A DNA stretch of 64,000 nucleotides. Origin: Massilia eburnea (GTDB lineage: Bacteria > Pseudomonadota > Gammaproteobacteria > Burkholderiales > Burkholderiaceae_D). Below the pieces are notes generated by a model. That model saw only the letters and a list, made by a program, of their open reading frames with translations. It was not told the origin of the DNA and did not search any database. The position numbers and the translations under genes are program-made. Below, in pieces: positions 40,713 through 49,382 of the stretch. The stretch is from the NCBI RefSeq assembly GCF_009720745.1, contig NZ_WNKX01000021.1:1-64000 (forward strand), written 5' to 3'. Within the stretch, counting starts at the first letter, position 1. Every line of letters begins with the position of its first letter.

Positions 40713-42862
40713 AGCCCGTCCGCTACAAGGCGGCCCTCGGCACCTACCTGGCGCTGGCCTTCTGCGCACTGGCCATGCTGATGGGCGCCATTCTTGCCGC
40801 CATCATCGGCCACACCGCCGGCGACCAGGTCAAGGCCGATATCGGCAATGCGCTCTCGGACCTGGCCCTGCAAGCGTCGGACAAGCTCGATCGCAATATG
40901 TTCGAGCGTTACCGCGAACTTCAACTGCTGGCCCAGCGTCCCGACATGGGCGCCGCCGCCCCGCCCGCCGCCCGCCGCGCCACGCTGGAAACGCACCAGC
41001 GCAGCTACCCGCACTATGCCTGGCTCGGCGTCACCGGCGAGGACGGCCATGTGCTGGCCGCCACCGGCACCCTGCTGGAAGGCCACGACGTCAGCGAGCG
41101 CCCCTGGTACCGCAACGCCAAGGCCGGCACCTTCGTCGGCGACGTGCACGATGCGGCGCTGCTGGCCAAGCTGCTGCCGGCCTCCGGCCCGGACGCGGCG
41201 CGCTTCATCGACCTCGCCTTCCCGCTGGCAGACGACAGCGGCGTCCTGGGCGCCCACCTGTCGTGGCAATGGGCGCGGGAACTGGAACGTTCGGTGATGG
41301 AACCGGTCAGCATCCACCGTGAGGTGCAGGCCATCATCGTCGACCGCGCCGGCAAGGTCCTGCTCGGCCCGCCGGAGCTGGAGGCGAAGACCTTGCCGCT
41401 GCAGGGCCGCCATGCCGGCTACCGCGTCGAACGCTGGTCCGACGGCGTCGACTACCTTGTTGGCTACGCGCGCACGCGCGGCCACGCCGCCTACCCCGGC
41501 CTGGGCTGGGCGGTCCTGGTGCGCCAGCGGGTCGACACCGCCTGGACGCCGGTACACGAACTGCAGGAACGCGCCTGGTGGATGGGCGTGGCGATGGCTG
41601 CCCTGTTCTCGCTGCTGGCCTTCCCGCTCTCGCGCCGCATCGCACGCCCGCTGCGCCAGCTGGCCGACGCCGCCGACCGTATCCGCCAGGGCGAGGCCGC
41701 CGCACTGCCGCAACTGGCGCCCTACGCCGAAGTACAGGCGCTGTCGCGCACCTTGATCTCACTGGTGGCCAACCTGGAAGGCCGCGTCAGCGCCCGCACC
41801 CGCCAGTTGCGCGAAGCCATGCAGCGCATCGGCGCCATCATCGACAGCGCGCAGGACGCCTTCATCGCCGCCGATCCCGATGGCCGCATCAGCGACTGGA
41901 ACCCGGCCGCCGAGCGCATGTTCGGCTGGACGCGCGCGGAAGCCGTCGGCAAGAGCTATATCGCGCTGATGGTGCCGCAGCGCTTCCGCGCGCAGCAGGA
42001 AGCCGCCCTGGCCGCCGCCCGCGGCAGCGATGCCGCCTCCTTCGGCCGCCGCGTGCAGCTCGCCCTGATCCGGCGCGACGGCGCTGAGCTGGTGGTGGAA
42101 GCGAGCGTCAGCCGCCCCGCCGATGCCTTGTTCACGGCCTTCCTGCACGATATTTCCGAGCAGCGCAAGGTGGAGGAGATGAAGAACGAGTTCATCGCCA
42201 CCGTTTCCCACGAGCTGCGCACGCCGATGACTTCGATCCGCGGCTCGCTGTCCATGCTCATCGAAGGCGCGGCCGGCGAGTTGCCGCCGGACGTGCGGCA
42301 CCTGGTCAACATTGCCTACCAGAGCAGCGAACGCCTGGTACGGCTGGTCAACAATATCCTCGATATCGAAAAGATCGAGGCCGGCAAAATGGATTTCCGC
42401 AGCGAAGAACTGACCGTCGCCCCACTGCTGGAAGAAGCCTTCAATGCGGTGCGCGGCAGCGCTGCCGAGCGTCCGGTGGCGCTGGAACGCCAGGGCGATG
42501 GGCGCGGCATGAAAGTGCGCGGCGACCGCGACAAGCTGGTCCAGGTGCTGGTCAACCTGCTCTCCAACGCCATCAAGTATTCACCGCAGTTCAACACCGT
42601 GACCCTGGCCTGCGCCGCCACGCCGGAAGGGATTCGCATGTCCGTCAGCGACAACGGCGCCGGCATCCCGCAGGAATTCCAGGCTCGCGTCTTCGAAAAG
42701 TTCGGCCAGGCCGACAGTTCCGACACCCGCATCAAGGGCGGCACCGGACTGGGTCTGGCGATTTGCCGCGCCATCGTCGAACAGCATGGCGGCAGCATCG
42801 GCTTCGAGACCAGGGAAGGCCAGGGGACGACCTTCCACGTGGTGCTGCCGGCCGTTAGCTGA
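40709..42862 (+). CDS. Membrane sensor histidine kinase (dCache-HAMP-PAS-HisKA-HATPase)
   Basis: A 717-aa kinase. Two membrane helices (about residues 13-35 and 290-310) flank a periplasmic dCache-like domain. A HAMP linker follows (PLSRRIARPLRQLADAADRI in parts), a PAS domain (about 375-485, ISDWNPAAERMFG), then HisKA with His501 (SHELRTPMTS). The HATPase carries NAIKYS, DNGAGIP and GTGLGLAI. It has no receiver domain. A free CheY-like receiver is encoded at 45318 on the convergent strand. The 3' end overlaps the glycosyltransferase gene by 8 bases. Confidence 0.93.
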   Translation: MKPVRYKAALGTYLALAFCALAMLMGAILAAIIGHTAGDQVKADIGNALSDLALQASDKLDRNMFERYRELQLLAQRPDMGAAAPPAARRATLETHQRSYPHYAWLGVTGEDGHVLAATGTLLEGHDVSERPWYRNAKAGTFVGDVHDAALLAKLLPASGPDAARFIDLAFPLADDSGVLGAHLSWQWARELERSVMEPVSIHREVQAIIVDRAGKVLLGPPELEAKTLPLQGRHAGYRVERWSDGVDYLVGYARTRGHAAYPGLGWAVLVRQRVDTAWTPVHELQERAWWMGVAMAALFSLLAFPLSRRIARPLRQLADAADRIRQGEAAALPQLAPYAEVQALSRTLISLVANLEGRVSARTRQLREAMQRIGAIIDSAQDAFIAADPDGRISDWNPAAERMFGWTRAEAVGKSYIALMVPQRFRAQQEAALAAARGSDAASFGRRVQLALIRRDGAELVVEASVSRPADALFTAFLHDISEQRKVEEMKNEFIATVSHELRTPMTSIRGSLSMLIEGAAGELPPDVRHLVNIAYQSSERLVRLVNNILDIEKIEAGKMDFRSEELTVAPLLEEAFNAVRGSAAERPVALERQGDGRGMKVRGDRDKLVQVLVNLLSNAIKYSPQFNTVTLACAATPEGIRMSVSDNGAGIPQEFQARVFEKFGQADSSDTRIKGGTGLGLAICRAIVEQHGGSIGFETREGQGTTFHVVLPAVS

Positions 42863-44270
42863 TGTCGCGCTGCCAGCCGGCCTTGCGGTTCATTACGCCC
42901 CACTTGGCCTCGCCGCCGCGCAACCACTTGAACAGGCCCACCAGGCGCCACCAGCTGTTCAGCTGCCGGTACCCGAAATTCTCGGCGACCACCACCACCG
43001 CCAGCATCAACAGCTGGCCCGGCCGCTGGTACAGGTGGAAGGATAGCTCCTCCAGCAACAGGCCGAAGGCGGACAGCAGGATGCCCAGTCCGATGGCGAC
43101 GAAGAAGAAGATGGCCGCCGAATCCCAGGAAATCCAGCCCTGCCACCAGGCCACCGCCATGAACACATAACCGAAGATCTCGACCAGGCCGCCCAGCCAT
43201 TCGAACAGGACGAAGAACGGGAACGCCAGCCAGCCCGCTACCCCGCCGTGCCGGTTGAACATCAGGCCCCAGTTGCTGTTCAGGCTTTCCGACAAACCGC
43301 GCTGCCAGCGGATGCGCTGGTTGCGCAGCTGCTTGTGGTCTTCCGGCGCCTCGGTCCAGCACACCGGGTCGGCCACGAATTCAATCTTGTACGGAGTGCC
43401 GCGCGCGCGCAGCTTGCGGTGAATGCGCACCACCAGCTCCATGTCTTCGCCGATGGAGCCGGGCGTATAGCCGCCGACCGACACCACGGTCTCCTTGCGG
43501 AACAGGCCGAAGGCGCCGGAGATGATCAGCATGCCGTTGATGACGGACCAGCCCAGGCGGCCGAACAGGAAGGCGCGCAGGTATTCCACCACCTGGAACA
43601 AGGCCCAGGGATTGTGCGGCATGCCGATGCGCGTCAGGTAGCCGCCGCGCACTTCGCAGCCGTTGGCGATGCGCACCGTGCCGCCGCTGGCCACCATCTG
43701 CGGGTCGCCCAGGAAGGGACGCACCAGGCGCTGCAGGCTGTCGCGCTGCAGGATGGAATCGGCGTCGACGCCGCAGAACAGCGGGTAGCGCGCGGCATTG
43801 ATGCCGGCATTCAGGGAATCGGCCTTGCCGCCGTTGGCCTTGTCGATCACGCGCAGGTTCGGGAAGCGCGTGGAGCGGTAGATCGCGCGCACCGGCTCGG
43901 TCTCCAGCTGGATACGGTACGCCTCGGGGAAAGGCGCCAGCGAGAACTCCTCGGTCAGCACTTGCAGCGTGCGGTCGGTCGAGCCGTCGTTGACGACGAT
44001 GACTTCCATCTCGGAATACGACAGCTGCAGCATGGAGCGCACCGAGGCGGCGATGGTGGCCTCCTCGTTATAGGCCGGCACCACGATGCTGATGGGCGGC
44101 TCCAGCGCGGAATACACCTGCGGCAGGTCGTCCAGCACCGCCTCCTGGGCGCGCTTGCGCAGCGCGAACATGGCCAGGATATTGAGCAGCAGGTAGCCGC
44201 CGTTCAGCAGCACGAAGTACACCAGCACACCAACGGTGAAGATCTGGATCACCAGCGAGTCGGGCTTCAT
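42855..44270 (-). CDS. Processive family-2 glycosyltransferase (membrane polysaccharide synthase)
   Basis: A 471-aa inner-membrane GT2. Catalytic pattern: SIVVPAYNEE, NDGSTD, the DAD metal site (VDADS), GED as catalytic base, and QRIRWQRG for the acceptor (Q-x2-RW, as in PgaC, cellulose and hyaluronan synthases). One N-terminal and four or five C-terminal helices form the channel. Product unknown; a beta-linked exopolysaccharide is likely. The start overlaps the HEAT gene (ATGA). Last gene of an operon: small protein, receiver, HEAT protein, GT2. No PilZ domain is present. Confidence 0.92.
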   Translation of the reverse strand: MKPDSLVIQIFTVGVLVYFVLLNGGYLLLNILAMFALRKRAQEAVLDDLPQVYSALEPPISIVVPAYNEEATIAASVRSMLQLSYSEMEVIVVNDGSTDRTLQVLTEEFSLAPFPEAYRIQLETEPVRAIYRSTRFPNLRVIDKANGGKADSLNAGINAARYPLFCGVDADSILQRDSLQRLVRPFLGDPQMVASGGTVRIANGCEVRGGYLTRIGMPHNPWALFQVVEYLRAFLFGRLGWSVINGMLIISGAFGLFRKETVVSVGGYTPGSIGEDMELVVRIHRKLRARGTPYKIEFVADPVCWTEAPEDHKQLRNQRIRWQRGLSESLNSNWGLMFNRHGGVAGWLAFPFFVLFEWLGGLVEIFGYVFMAVAWWQGWISWDSAAIFFFVAIGLGILLSAFGLLLEELSFHLYQRPGQLLMLAVVVVAENFGYRQLNSWWRLVGLFKWLRGGEAKWGVMNRKAGWQRDIS

Positions 44271-45316
44271 GCCACCTCTCTTTCAGCCGCCACCTGCTTG
44301 AGCATATCGGCGGCGTAGCGGTCGTCCGCATTGCGTAAATCGGCCAGTTCGGCCTCCGTCAGGAAAGGCAAGGACAGCAAGGCCTCTGCAGCGCGGTAGC
44401 GCACCCACCATTCCGGGTCGGACAGCAAGGCGCGCAGCCGGTCGACGTCGCTGCGGTCGCCCAGTTCGCCCAGCGCACGCACCGCCTGCAGGCGGATGCG
44501 CCAGTCGGCGCTGCCCAGGTGTCCCCGCACCTGTTCCAGGACAGCCGGCGAGCGGGCCAGGCGCAAGGCGGCCAGCACCACGTCGGCCTGGTCGCTGGCC
44601 AGGTAGCCCTTCAGCTGCGCCAGCGGCAGGTCGATGCGCAAGGCCGCCACCAGGCGCAAGGCTTGCGGCAATTCTTCCGGCGTGACGCGCAACAAGGCCA
44701 GGGCCAGCACCAGCTGCCATTCGCCGCGCACGTTCTGCAGGATATTGGCCAGCTGGGACAATGGCCAGTCGTCGCGCCGCAGCAGCACGGGGGCCATTTC
44801 CTGCGCGGAGCGTGCTGCATCGGTCTGCACCAGCGCCCACAGCGCATGCACGGAGGAGGCACTGTCGGCGGCATGCGCCGCCCGCGCCAGCGGTTCCCAG
44901 GATGCCTTGTCGCGCATATGGCCCAGCGCCAGCGTCGCCAGCAGCCGCTCGGCGCGGTTGCCGCGCACCAGCAGCTTGCGCATATACGCATCGCAGCCCA
45001 CGCGGCGGGCGATGCGGTTCAAGCCTTCGCTGGCTTCGCCGCGCACCGCTTGCTGCAGGTGCAGCCAGAGCTTGATGAACAGGACCTGGTCGCGCCGCGC
45101 CAGTTCGGGCAGGTTGGCCAGTTCATCGCCGGCGATCGCGGCATTCAGCAGGGGGCGCCATTTCAGCGTCAAGGCCTGCTCGCGGCGCTGCAGACGGCGC
45201 ATCGAGAAGCGCAGCCAGACGATCTGCAACCCGACCAGCACGGTCAAAACAATGGTACCAATGCCGGCCCATAATGCGACCTGCAGGTAGATGTCAGAAG
45301 GCGGTCTGTAGTCCAA
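44267..45316 (-). CDS. Membrane-anchored HEAT-repeat protein
   Basis: A 349-aa protein. A membrane helix lies at about residues 11-33 (LWAGIGTIVLTVLVGLQIV). The remaining cytoplasmic region is a run of HEAT-type helix pairs, clearest at the C-terminus (SADWRIRLQAVRALGELGD; DPEWWVRYRAAEALLSL). HEAT arrays are protein-binding scaffolds. The TTG at 45316 has AAGGA upstream and starts one base after the receiver stop; it overlaps the glycosyltransferase start. It probably links the receiver to the synthase (inference). Confidence 0.85.
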   Translation of the reverse strand: MDYRPPSDIYLQVALWAGIGTIVLTVLVGLQIVWLRFSMRRLQRREQALTLKWRPLLNAAIAGDELANLPELARRDQVLFIKLWLHLQQAVRGEASEGLNRIARRVGCDAYMRKLLVRGNRAERLLATLALGHMRDKASWEPLARAAHAADSASSVHALWALVQTDAARSAQEMAPVLLRRDDWPLSQLANILQNVRGEWQLVLALALLRVTPEELPQALRLVAALRIDLPLAQLKGYLASDQADVVLAALRLARSPAVLEQVRGHLGSADWRIRLQAVRALGELGDRSDVDRLRALLSDPEWWVRYRAAEALLSLPFLTEAELADLRNADDRYAADMLKQVAAEREVA

Positions 45317-45317
45317 A

Positions 45318-45695
45318 CTATTCCTTCAGGTGGCGGCGCACGCGCGCCAGCAGTTCATTGGGCTGGAATGGCTTTACCACGTAGTCGTTGGCGCCCTCGT
45401 CGAGTGCGCGCACGATGTCTTTTTCAGTGTGCTTGGCGGTCAGCATGACGATCGGCACCTCTTGCCAACCCTGCTGCGCACGAATGATCTGCACCAGCTC
45501 GAAACCGTCAATATAAGGCAGCATGACGTCCAGCAGCACCAGCGATGGCGGCGTGTTGGTGGACATGATTTCCTTGCGCGCCGCCAGGCCGTCGGCCGCA
45601 AGAGTGGTTTTGTAGCCCTGCCGCTGCAGGATGAACGTCAGGATTTGGCCAATGTGTTCGTCGTCTTCAATTACCAGTATCGAGGTATCAGGCAT
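45318..45695 (-). CDS. Single-domain CheY-like response regulator
   Basis: A 125-aa receiver with nothing after it. Acidic pair EDD (residues 10-12), phospho-acceptor Asp in LLDVMLP, conserved Thr in MLTAKH and Lys in VVKPFQP are all present, so it should be phosphorylatable. It lacks an output domain and must act by protein contact, probably with the HEAT protein encoded one base downstream. The kinase at 40709, which has no receiver, is a plausible partner. Confidence 0.93.
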   Translation of the reverse strand: MPDTSILVIEDDEHIGQILTFILQRQGYKTTLAADGLAARKEIMSTNTPPSLVLLDVMLPYIDGFELVQIIRAQQGWQEVPIVMLTAKHTEKDIVRALDEGANDYVVKPFQPNELLARVRRHLKE

Positions 45696-45707
45696 AGGCT
45701 TCCAGCA

Positions 45708-45938
45708 TTATTGCGCATCAAATTCCGCGGCGGCCTTGGCTGACCACAGCGCTTCGTTATAAGTGGCGAAGGGAATGTCGTAGCGTTCGACCGCCCCGTC
45801 TTCGCCGATGAAGTAGGTCCACCATCCTGCCGGGTCCGAGACCAGGGCAATATCTCTCGGCTTGCAATGTTCATGCAAGTCGTCCCCCGCTTCCAGGGTA
45901 ATGATGCGGGTCTTGCGGTGTCGGATCAGCGTTGCCAT
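45708..45938 (-). CDS. Small hypothetical protein upstream of the receiver gene
   Basis: A 76-aa soluble protein from the ATG at 45938 (GGAG twelve bases upstream). Aromatic-rich centre (DPAGWWTYFIGEDGAVERYD) and a helical end (NEALWSAKAAAEFDAQ). No known motif was recognised. It ends 12 bases before the receiver gene, so it is probably the first gene of the receiver-HEAT-glycosyltransferase operon. Confidence 0.7.
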   Translation of the reverse strand: MATLIRHRKTRIITLEAGDDLHEHCKPRDIALVSDPAGWWTYFIGEDGAVERYDIPFATYNEALWSAKAAAEFDAQ

Positions 45939-46039
45939 GGCGCATTCTCCTGATGGGCGATGCAAGTATTGTAATGCGTTATGCGGGCAACGGACACAAT
46001 GTATTTAAATTGGCAGCCTGCTGGCAGGAGGAGCGCACC

Positions 46040-46219
46040 ATGAATGCATCGAATACCCAGCCCCCACTGAATCCGGGCGACCAGGCCGCGCCGGGCACGC
46101 CGGGCAGCGGCGAAGGCATTTGCCCTGTCTGCAGCGGCAGCGGCAAGACGCCGGACGGCAAGGACTGCCCCAACTGCGGCGGCAGCGGCCGCATCATCGA
46201 AGGCATCGGCGGCGGCTAG
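46040..46219 (+). CDS. Mini-protein with two DnaJ-type zinc motifs
   Basis: A 59-aa protein. A Pro/Gly/Asn-rich leader of about 27 residues precedes CPVCSGSGKTPDGKDCPNCG, which holds two CxxCxGxG units as in the DnaJ cysteine-rich domain, enough to bind one zinc. There is no J domain or signal peptide. GGAGGAG lies six bases before the ATG. It is a free-standing zinc-ribbon peptide. A role as a small chaperone adaptor is only a guess. Confidence 0.75.
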   Translation: MNASNTQPPLNPGDQAAPGTPGSGEGICPVCSGSGKTPDGKDCPNCGGSGRIIEGIGGG

Positions 46220-46229
46220 CCTGCGCGAT

Positions 46230-47126
46230 TCAGCCGGCGCCGAGGCGCTGCCGCAGGAAGTCGATGAACAGCCTGGCGCGGGCCGGCAGGTGGCGCGTCT
46301 CGGTCAGCGCATGCACCATGATCGGTTCCATATGCCAGTCCGGCAGCACGCGCTGCAGGCGGCCGGTCTGCACCTCGTGCTTGACCAGCAGCGGGTCCAG
46401 GGCGGAAATGCACAAGCCGTTGGCGGCAAAGGACATGCTCAGGGCCGCGCTATTGGTGGCATAGCGCGCCTGCGCCATCACTTCCACCACCTCCTCGCCG
46501 CGATACAGCTTGCGCCAGATATCGGGCACGCGGCTCGAGAAAAAGCGCCCGCACATGACGTGCTGCACCAGGTCGCAGGCATGCTCCAGCGGCGGCATCT
46601 TGGCCAGGTAGACCGGCGAGGCGTACAGGTAGCGCGGCATGTTTGCGATGCGCCGCACCACCAGCGTGGACGGTGCGGTAGGCGGCTGCCCCATGCGGAT
46701 GGCGACGTCGAAGGGTTCCGACTGCAAGTCCACGGTGCGCGATGAAATGTCGAATTCCATCTTGATGTCCGGGTACATGTCGGCGAATTCCATCAGCACC
46801 GGCGCCAGGTAGCCCACGCCGAAACTGGAGGTCATGGTTACGCGCAGGATGCCGGCCGGTTTTTCCGACCAGTCCAGCAGCGCTTCATGCGCATTCATCG
46901 CTTCTTCCACGATGCCCTGGCAGCGCTTGAAGTAGGCCTCGCCCGCTTCGGTCAGCTCCACCTTGCGGGTCGAGCGGTGCAGCAGGCGCAGGCCGATGCT
47001 CTTTTCCAGTTCGGCGATATTGCGCGACAAGGTGGAATTCGACATGTCCAGCGCCTCGGCGGCCGCGCGGAAGCTCTTGCGCTTGGCCACCTCGACGAAC
47101 AGGCGCATATGGTGAAGCCTATCCAT
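46230..47126 (-). CDS. LysR-family transcriptional regulator
   Basis: A 298-aa regulator. The N-terminal winged HTH is clear (MRLFVEVAKRKSFRAAAEALDMSNSTLSRNIAELE in parts). The effector domain is of the CrgA-like type (LRVTMTSSFGVGYLAPVL; PFDVAIRMG). The ATG at 47126 has GGAG upstream. An 8-bp inverted repeat with a long spacer fills the upstream region. The divergent reading frame is truncated, so its usual target may have been lost; the alpha-hydroxyacid oxidase gene beyond it faces the other way. Confidence 0.9.
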   Translation of the reverse strand: MDRLHHMRLFVEVAKRKSFRAAAEALDMSNSTLSRNIAELEKSIGLRLLHRSTRKVELTEAGEAYFKRCQGIVEEAMNAHEALLDWSEKPAGILRVTMTSSFGVGYLAPVLMEFADMYPDIKMEFDISSRTVDLQSEPFDVAIRMGQPPTAPSTLVVRRIANMPRYLYASPVYLAKMPPLEHACDLVQHVMCGRFFSSRVPDIWRKLYRGEEVVEVMAQARYATNSAALSMSFAANGLCISALDPLLVKHEVQTGRLQRVLPDWHMEPIMVHALTETRHLPARARLFIDFLRQRLGAG

Positions 47127-47140
47127 TCATTGCTCCATTT

Positions 47141-47177
47141 TTGGGATATTCAATTCGATTATAAGCATTTATCCCAA
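47141..47177. promoter_or_regulatory. Long-spaced inverted repeat between lysR and the truncated frame
   Basis: TTGGGATA and TATCCCAA are perfect 8-bp arms 21 bases apart, in the AT-rich divergent region 15 bases upstream of the LysR ATG. It may be a bipartite LysR operator. Confidence 0.45.
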
Positions 47178-47232
47178 CAATGAAACAGTTCACAATGCGC
47201 TTACTTCGACCTTTAGCAGAAAGGAAACGCAA

Positions 47233-47319
47233 ATGAACAACACCAAACCCACCGTGTTTGAAGAGTTATGCAAGCTCCTGGCTGGCCTGGTGTTCAGGGC
47301 AGGAGGATCTCCCTGCTGA
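47233..47319 (+). pseudogene. Truncated 28-codon frame, likely remnant of a LysR target gene
   Basis: AAAGGAAA lies ahead of an ATG that opens MNNTKPTVFEELCKLLAGLV and stops after 28 codons. The first 16-20 codons look like a real gene start. The last codons are antisense to the oxidase stop region, which suggests that a deletion joined the 5' end of a gene to the oxidase 3' end. No family could be assigned to so short a piece. Confidence 0.4.
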
Positions 47320-48430
47320 CTTGCTGGATGTCCCGCTTGCCGCAGAAGGCCATCGAGATATCCAGTTCGTTGCGGATGATGTCGAGGCAGCGCGTCACGC
47401 CTGCCTCGCCGAGCGCCCCCAGCCCGTAGAGGAAGGGGCGGCCGATGTAGACCCCGCGCGCGCCGAGCGCCACAGCCCGCAGCACGTCCTGGCCGGAGCG
47501 CACGCCGCCATCCATATGCACTTCAATCTGCTGGCCGACCGCATCCACGATGCCCGGCAGCGCGGCGATGGAGGATGGTGCTCCATCCAGCTGGCGGCCG
47601 CCATGGTTGGACACGATCAGTGCGTCGGCGCCGCTGCTGGCGGCCAGGCGCGCATCCTCGGCGTCCATGATGCCCTTGATGATCAGTTTGCCGCCCCAGC
47701 GGTTCTTGATCCACTCCACGTCGTTCCATGACAGGCTCGGGTCGAATTGCTGGCTGGTCCAGGACGAGAGCGAAGACATATCCGATACCGATTGCGCGTG
47801 GCCGACAATATTGCCGAACTGGCGGCGCGAAGTGCCCAGCATGCCGGCGCACCAGCGCGGCCTGGTCGCCATATTCAGCATATTGGCGAGGGTCAGCCGC
47901 GGCGGCGCCGACAGGCCATTGCGCAAATCCTTGTGGCGCTGGCCCAGCACCTGAAGATCGAGCGTCAGCACCAGTGCCGAACAGTTGGCGGCCTTGGCCC
48001 GGTCGATCAGGCGGTTGATGAAATCGCGGTCCTTCATCACGTACAGCTGGAACCAGAAGGGTTTGGTCGTGTGCGCCGCCACGTCCTCGATCGAGCAGAT
48101 GCTCATGGTCGACAGCGTGAACGGGATGCCGAATTTTTCCGCCGCGCGCGCGGCCAGGATTTCGCCATCGGCATGCTGCATGCCGGTCAGTCCGGTCGGC
48201 GCCAGCGCCACCGGCATGGCGACTTCCTGCCCCACCATCGTGGTGCGCAGGCTGCGGTTGTTCAGGTCGACGGCCACACGCTGGCGGAACTTCAGCTTCT
48301 GGAAGTCAGCTTCATTAGCGCGGTAAGTGGATTCAGTCCAGGAGCCGGAATCGGCATAGTCATAAAACATGCGTGGCACACGGCGCTTGGCCAGGCGGCG
48401 CAGGTCTTCAATGCAAGTGATGAGTGTCAT
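47294..48430 (-). CDS. FMN-dependent alpha-hydroxyacid oxidase/dehydrogenase (LldD family)
   Basis: A 378-aa TIM-barrel flavoenzyme. FMN and substrate motifs: PVALAPTGLTGMQHADGE in parts, FQLYVMKDR, LVLTLDLQVLGQRHKDLRNG, and the signature SNHGGRQLDGAPSS with the catalytic His and the substrate-binding Arg. It oxidises an L-2-hydroxyacid such as lactate, glycolate or mandelate; the exact one is undecided. The usual full length is present. It is not in an obvious operon with a permease. Confidence 0.93.
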   Translation of the reverse strand: MTLITCIEDLRRLAKRRVPRMFYDYADSGSWTESTYRANEADFQKLKFRQRVAVDLNNRSLRTTMVGQEVAMPVALAPTGLTGMQHADGEILAARAAEKFGIPFTLSTMSICSIEDVAAHTTKPFWFQLYVMKDRDFINRLIDRAKAANCSALVLTLDLQVLGQRHKDLRNGLSAPPRLTLANMLNMATRPRWCAGMLGTSRRQFGNIVGHAQSVSDMSSLSSWTSQQFDPSLSWNDVEWIKNRWGGKLIIKGIMDAEDARLAASSGADALIVSNHGGRQLDGAPSSIAALPGIVDAVGQQIEVHMDGGVRSGQDVLRAVALGARGVYIGRPFLYGLGALGEAGVTRCLDIIRNELDISMAFCGKRDIQQVSREILLP

Positions 48431-48439
48431 TCCTGCATA

Positions 48440-48814
48440 TTAACGCAGGAATTGCACCACAGCCGTGATCATCGCCGCGTTAATGGCAGTTTGTATCGTG
48501 ATAATTCCAAGGGCGAAGGTGAGGAGATCTTTACGACTTTCAGCCTTCGTTGCGACCTGCTTGAATTCCGATTCGATACGCTGCTCAAGTCGAGTCATCC
48601 GCTCTTCCAGATGGGCGATGCGCTCCTCCAGCCTCTGGACACGCCTGTCAAGCCGCTCGACGTCGGCACGTATGCCTTCAATCTGACGCTGCAAATCAGC
48701 AAACTCGGCTTTCGTCGCATAGTCGCGCTTGAACTCCTCGAATTTGCCAAGCAAATCATCGACTTTCGATTCCAGAATGGCGATCCGCACGTCCATACTT
48801 TCATCTTTGGGCAT
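48440..48814 (-). CDS. Coiled-coil protein with C-terminal membrane helix
   Basis: A 124-aa protein. Residues 5-95 form a charged heptad-repeat coiled coil (VERLDRRVQRLEERIAHLEE in parts). Residues about 100-122 are hydrophobic (LLTFALGIITIQTAINAAMI), a tail anchor in the inner membrane. It resembles DUF1640/CCDC90-like proteins in layout. The stop is 10 bases from the oxidase start. Function unknown. A shorter protein of the same design is encoded at 63211-63375. Confidence 0.75.
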   Translation of the reverse strand: MPKDESMDVRIAILESKVDDLLGKFEEFKRDYATKAEFADLQRQIEGIRADVERLDRRVQRLEERIAHLEERMTRLEQRIESEFKQVATKAESRKDLLTFALGIITIQTAINAAMITAVVQFLR

Positions 48815-48884
48815 GGTCTTTTCTCCGTCAAGCAGGCACAGGTACGATTGTGCGCGCGCAACGGCGGTGCGGATTTGATGCAGC

Positions 48885-49361
48885 TCAGTGACGCTTGAGG
48901 ACTTCTTTACGGAACCAGTCGTCCAGCATTTGCTTTTCGTAGGGGTAGGCGTCCGTGTTGTAGCGGTTGCCGTTCATCAGGTAGCCCGGATCGGAGAGCT
49001 GGCTCTCGCCGCTGGCGACGACCTTGCCGTCCTGCTCGATGCTGTAGCGCAGGTGCATGCGCGGCCAGTCGGCCTGTCCTTTCAGCACCCGGACGTCCTG
49101 CACCGACACGCGCGGGAACTCTTCACCGGCCAGGTCGATGTCCAGGATGTCCACCTTCAGCACCTGCCCTGCCGGCAATTGCTCGGACAAGCGGTTGAAG
49201 TGCTCGCGCAATACAAACTGCATATCTTCCCGCTTGTGGAAGTCGCGCGGCACGTCCGTCATCTTGTCGACATTGATGAAATTGACGGTCGCGGCGGCAA
49301 AGGCGCTCGCCGTAGCGATGAACAGTACGGCAGCGGCGCTGGCTTGAATGAGCTTGTTCAT
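48885..49361 (-). CDS. DUF3016 family periplasmic protein
   Basis: A 158-aa secreted protein. Signal peptide 1-23 (MNKLIQASAAAVLFIATASAFA). DUF3016 pattern visible: VNFINVDKMTDVPRD near the mature start, then LKVDILDIDLAGE and a C-terminal YPYEKQMLDDWFR. Family function is unknown. No operon partners: the genes on both sides are on the same strand with gaps of 21-70 bases. Confidence 0.87.
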   Translation of the reverse strand: MNKLIQASAAAVLFIATASAFAAATVNFINVDKMTDVPRDFHKREDMQFVLREHFNRLSEQLPAGQVLKVDILDIDLAGEEFPRVSVQDVRVLKGQADWPRMHLRYSIEQDGKVVASGESQLSDPGYLMNGNRYNTDAYPYEKQMLDDWFRKEVLKRH

Positions 49362-49382
49362 GATTAAAGTATAGCACTCGTA

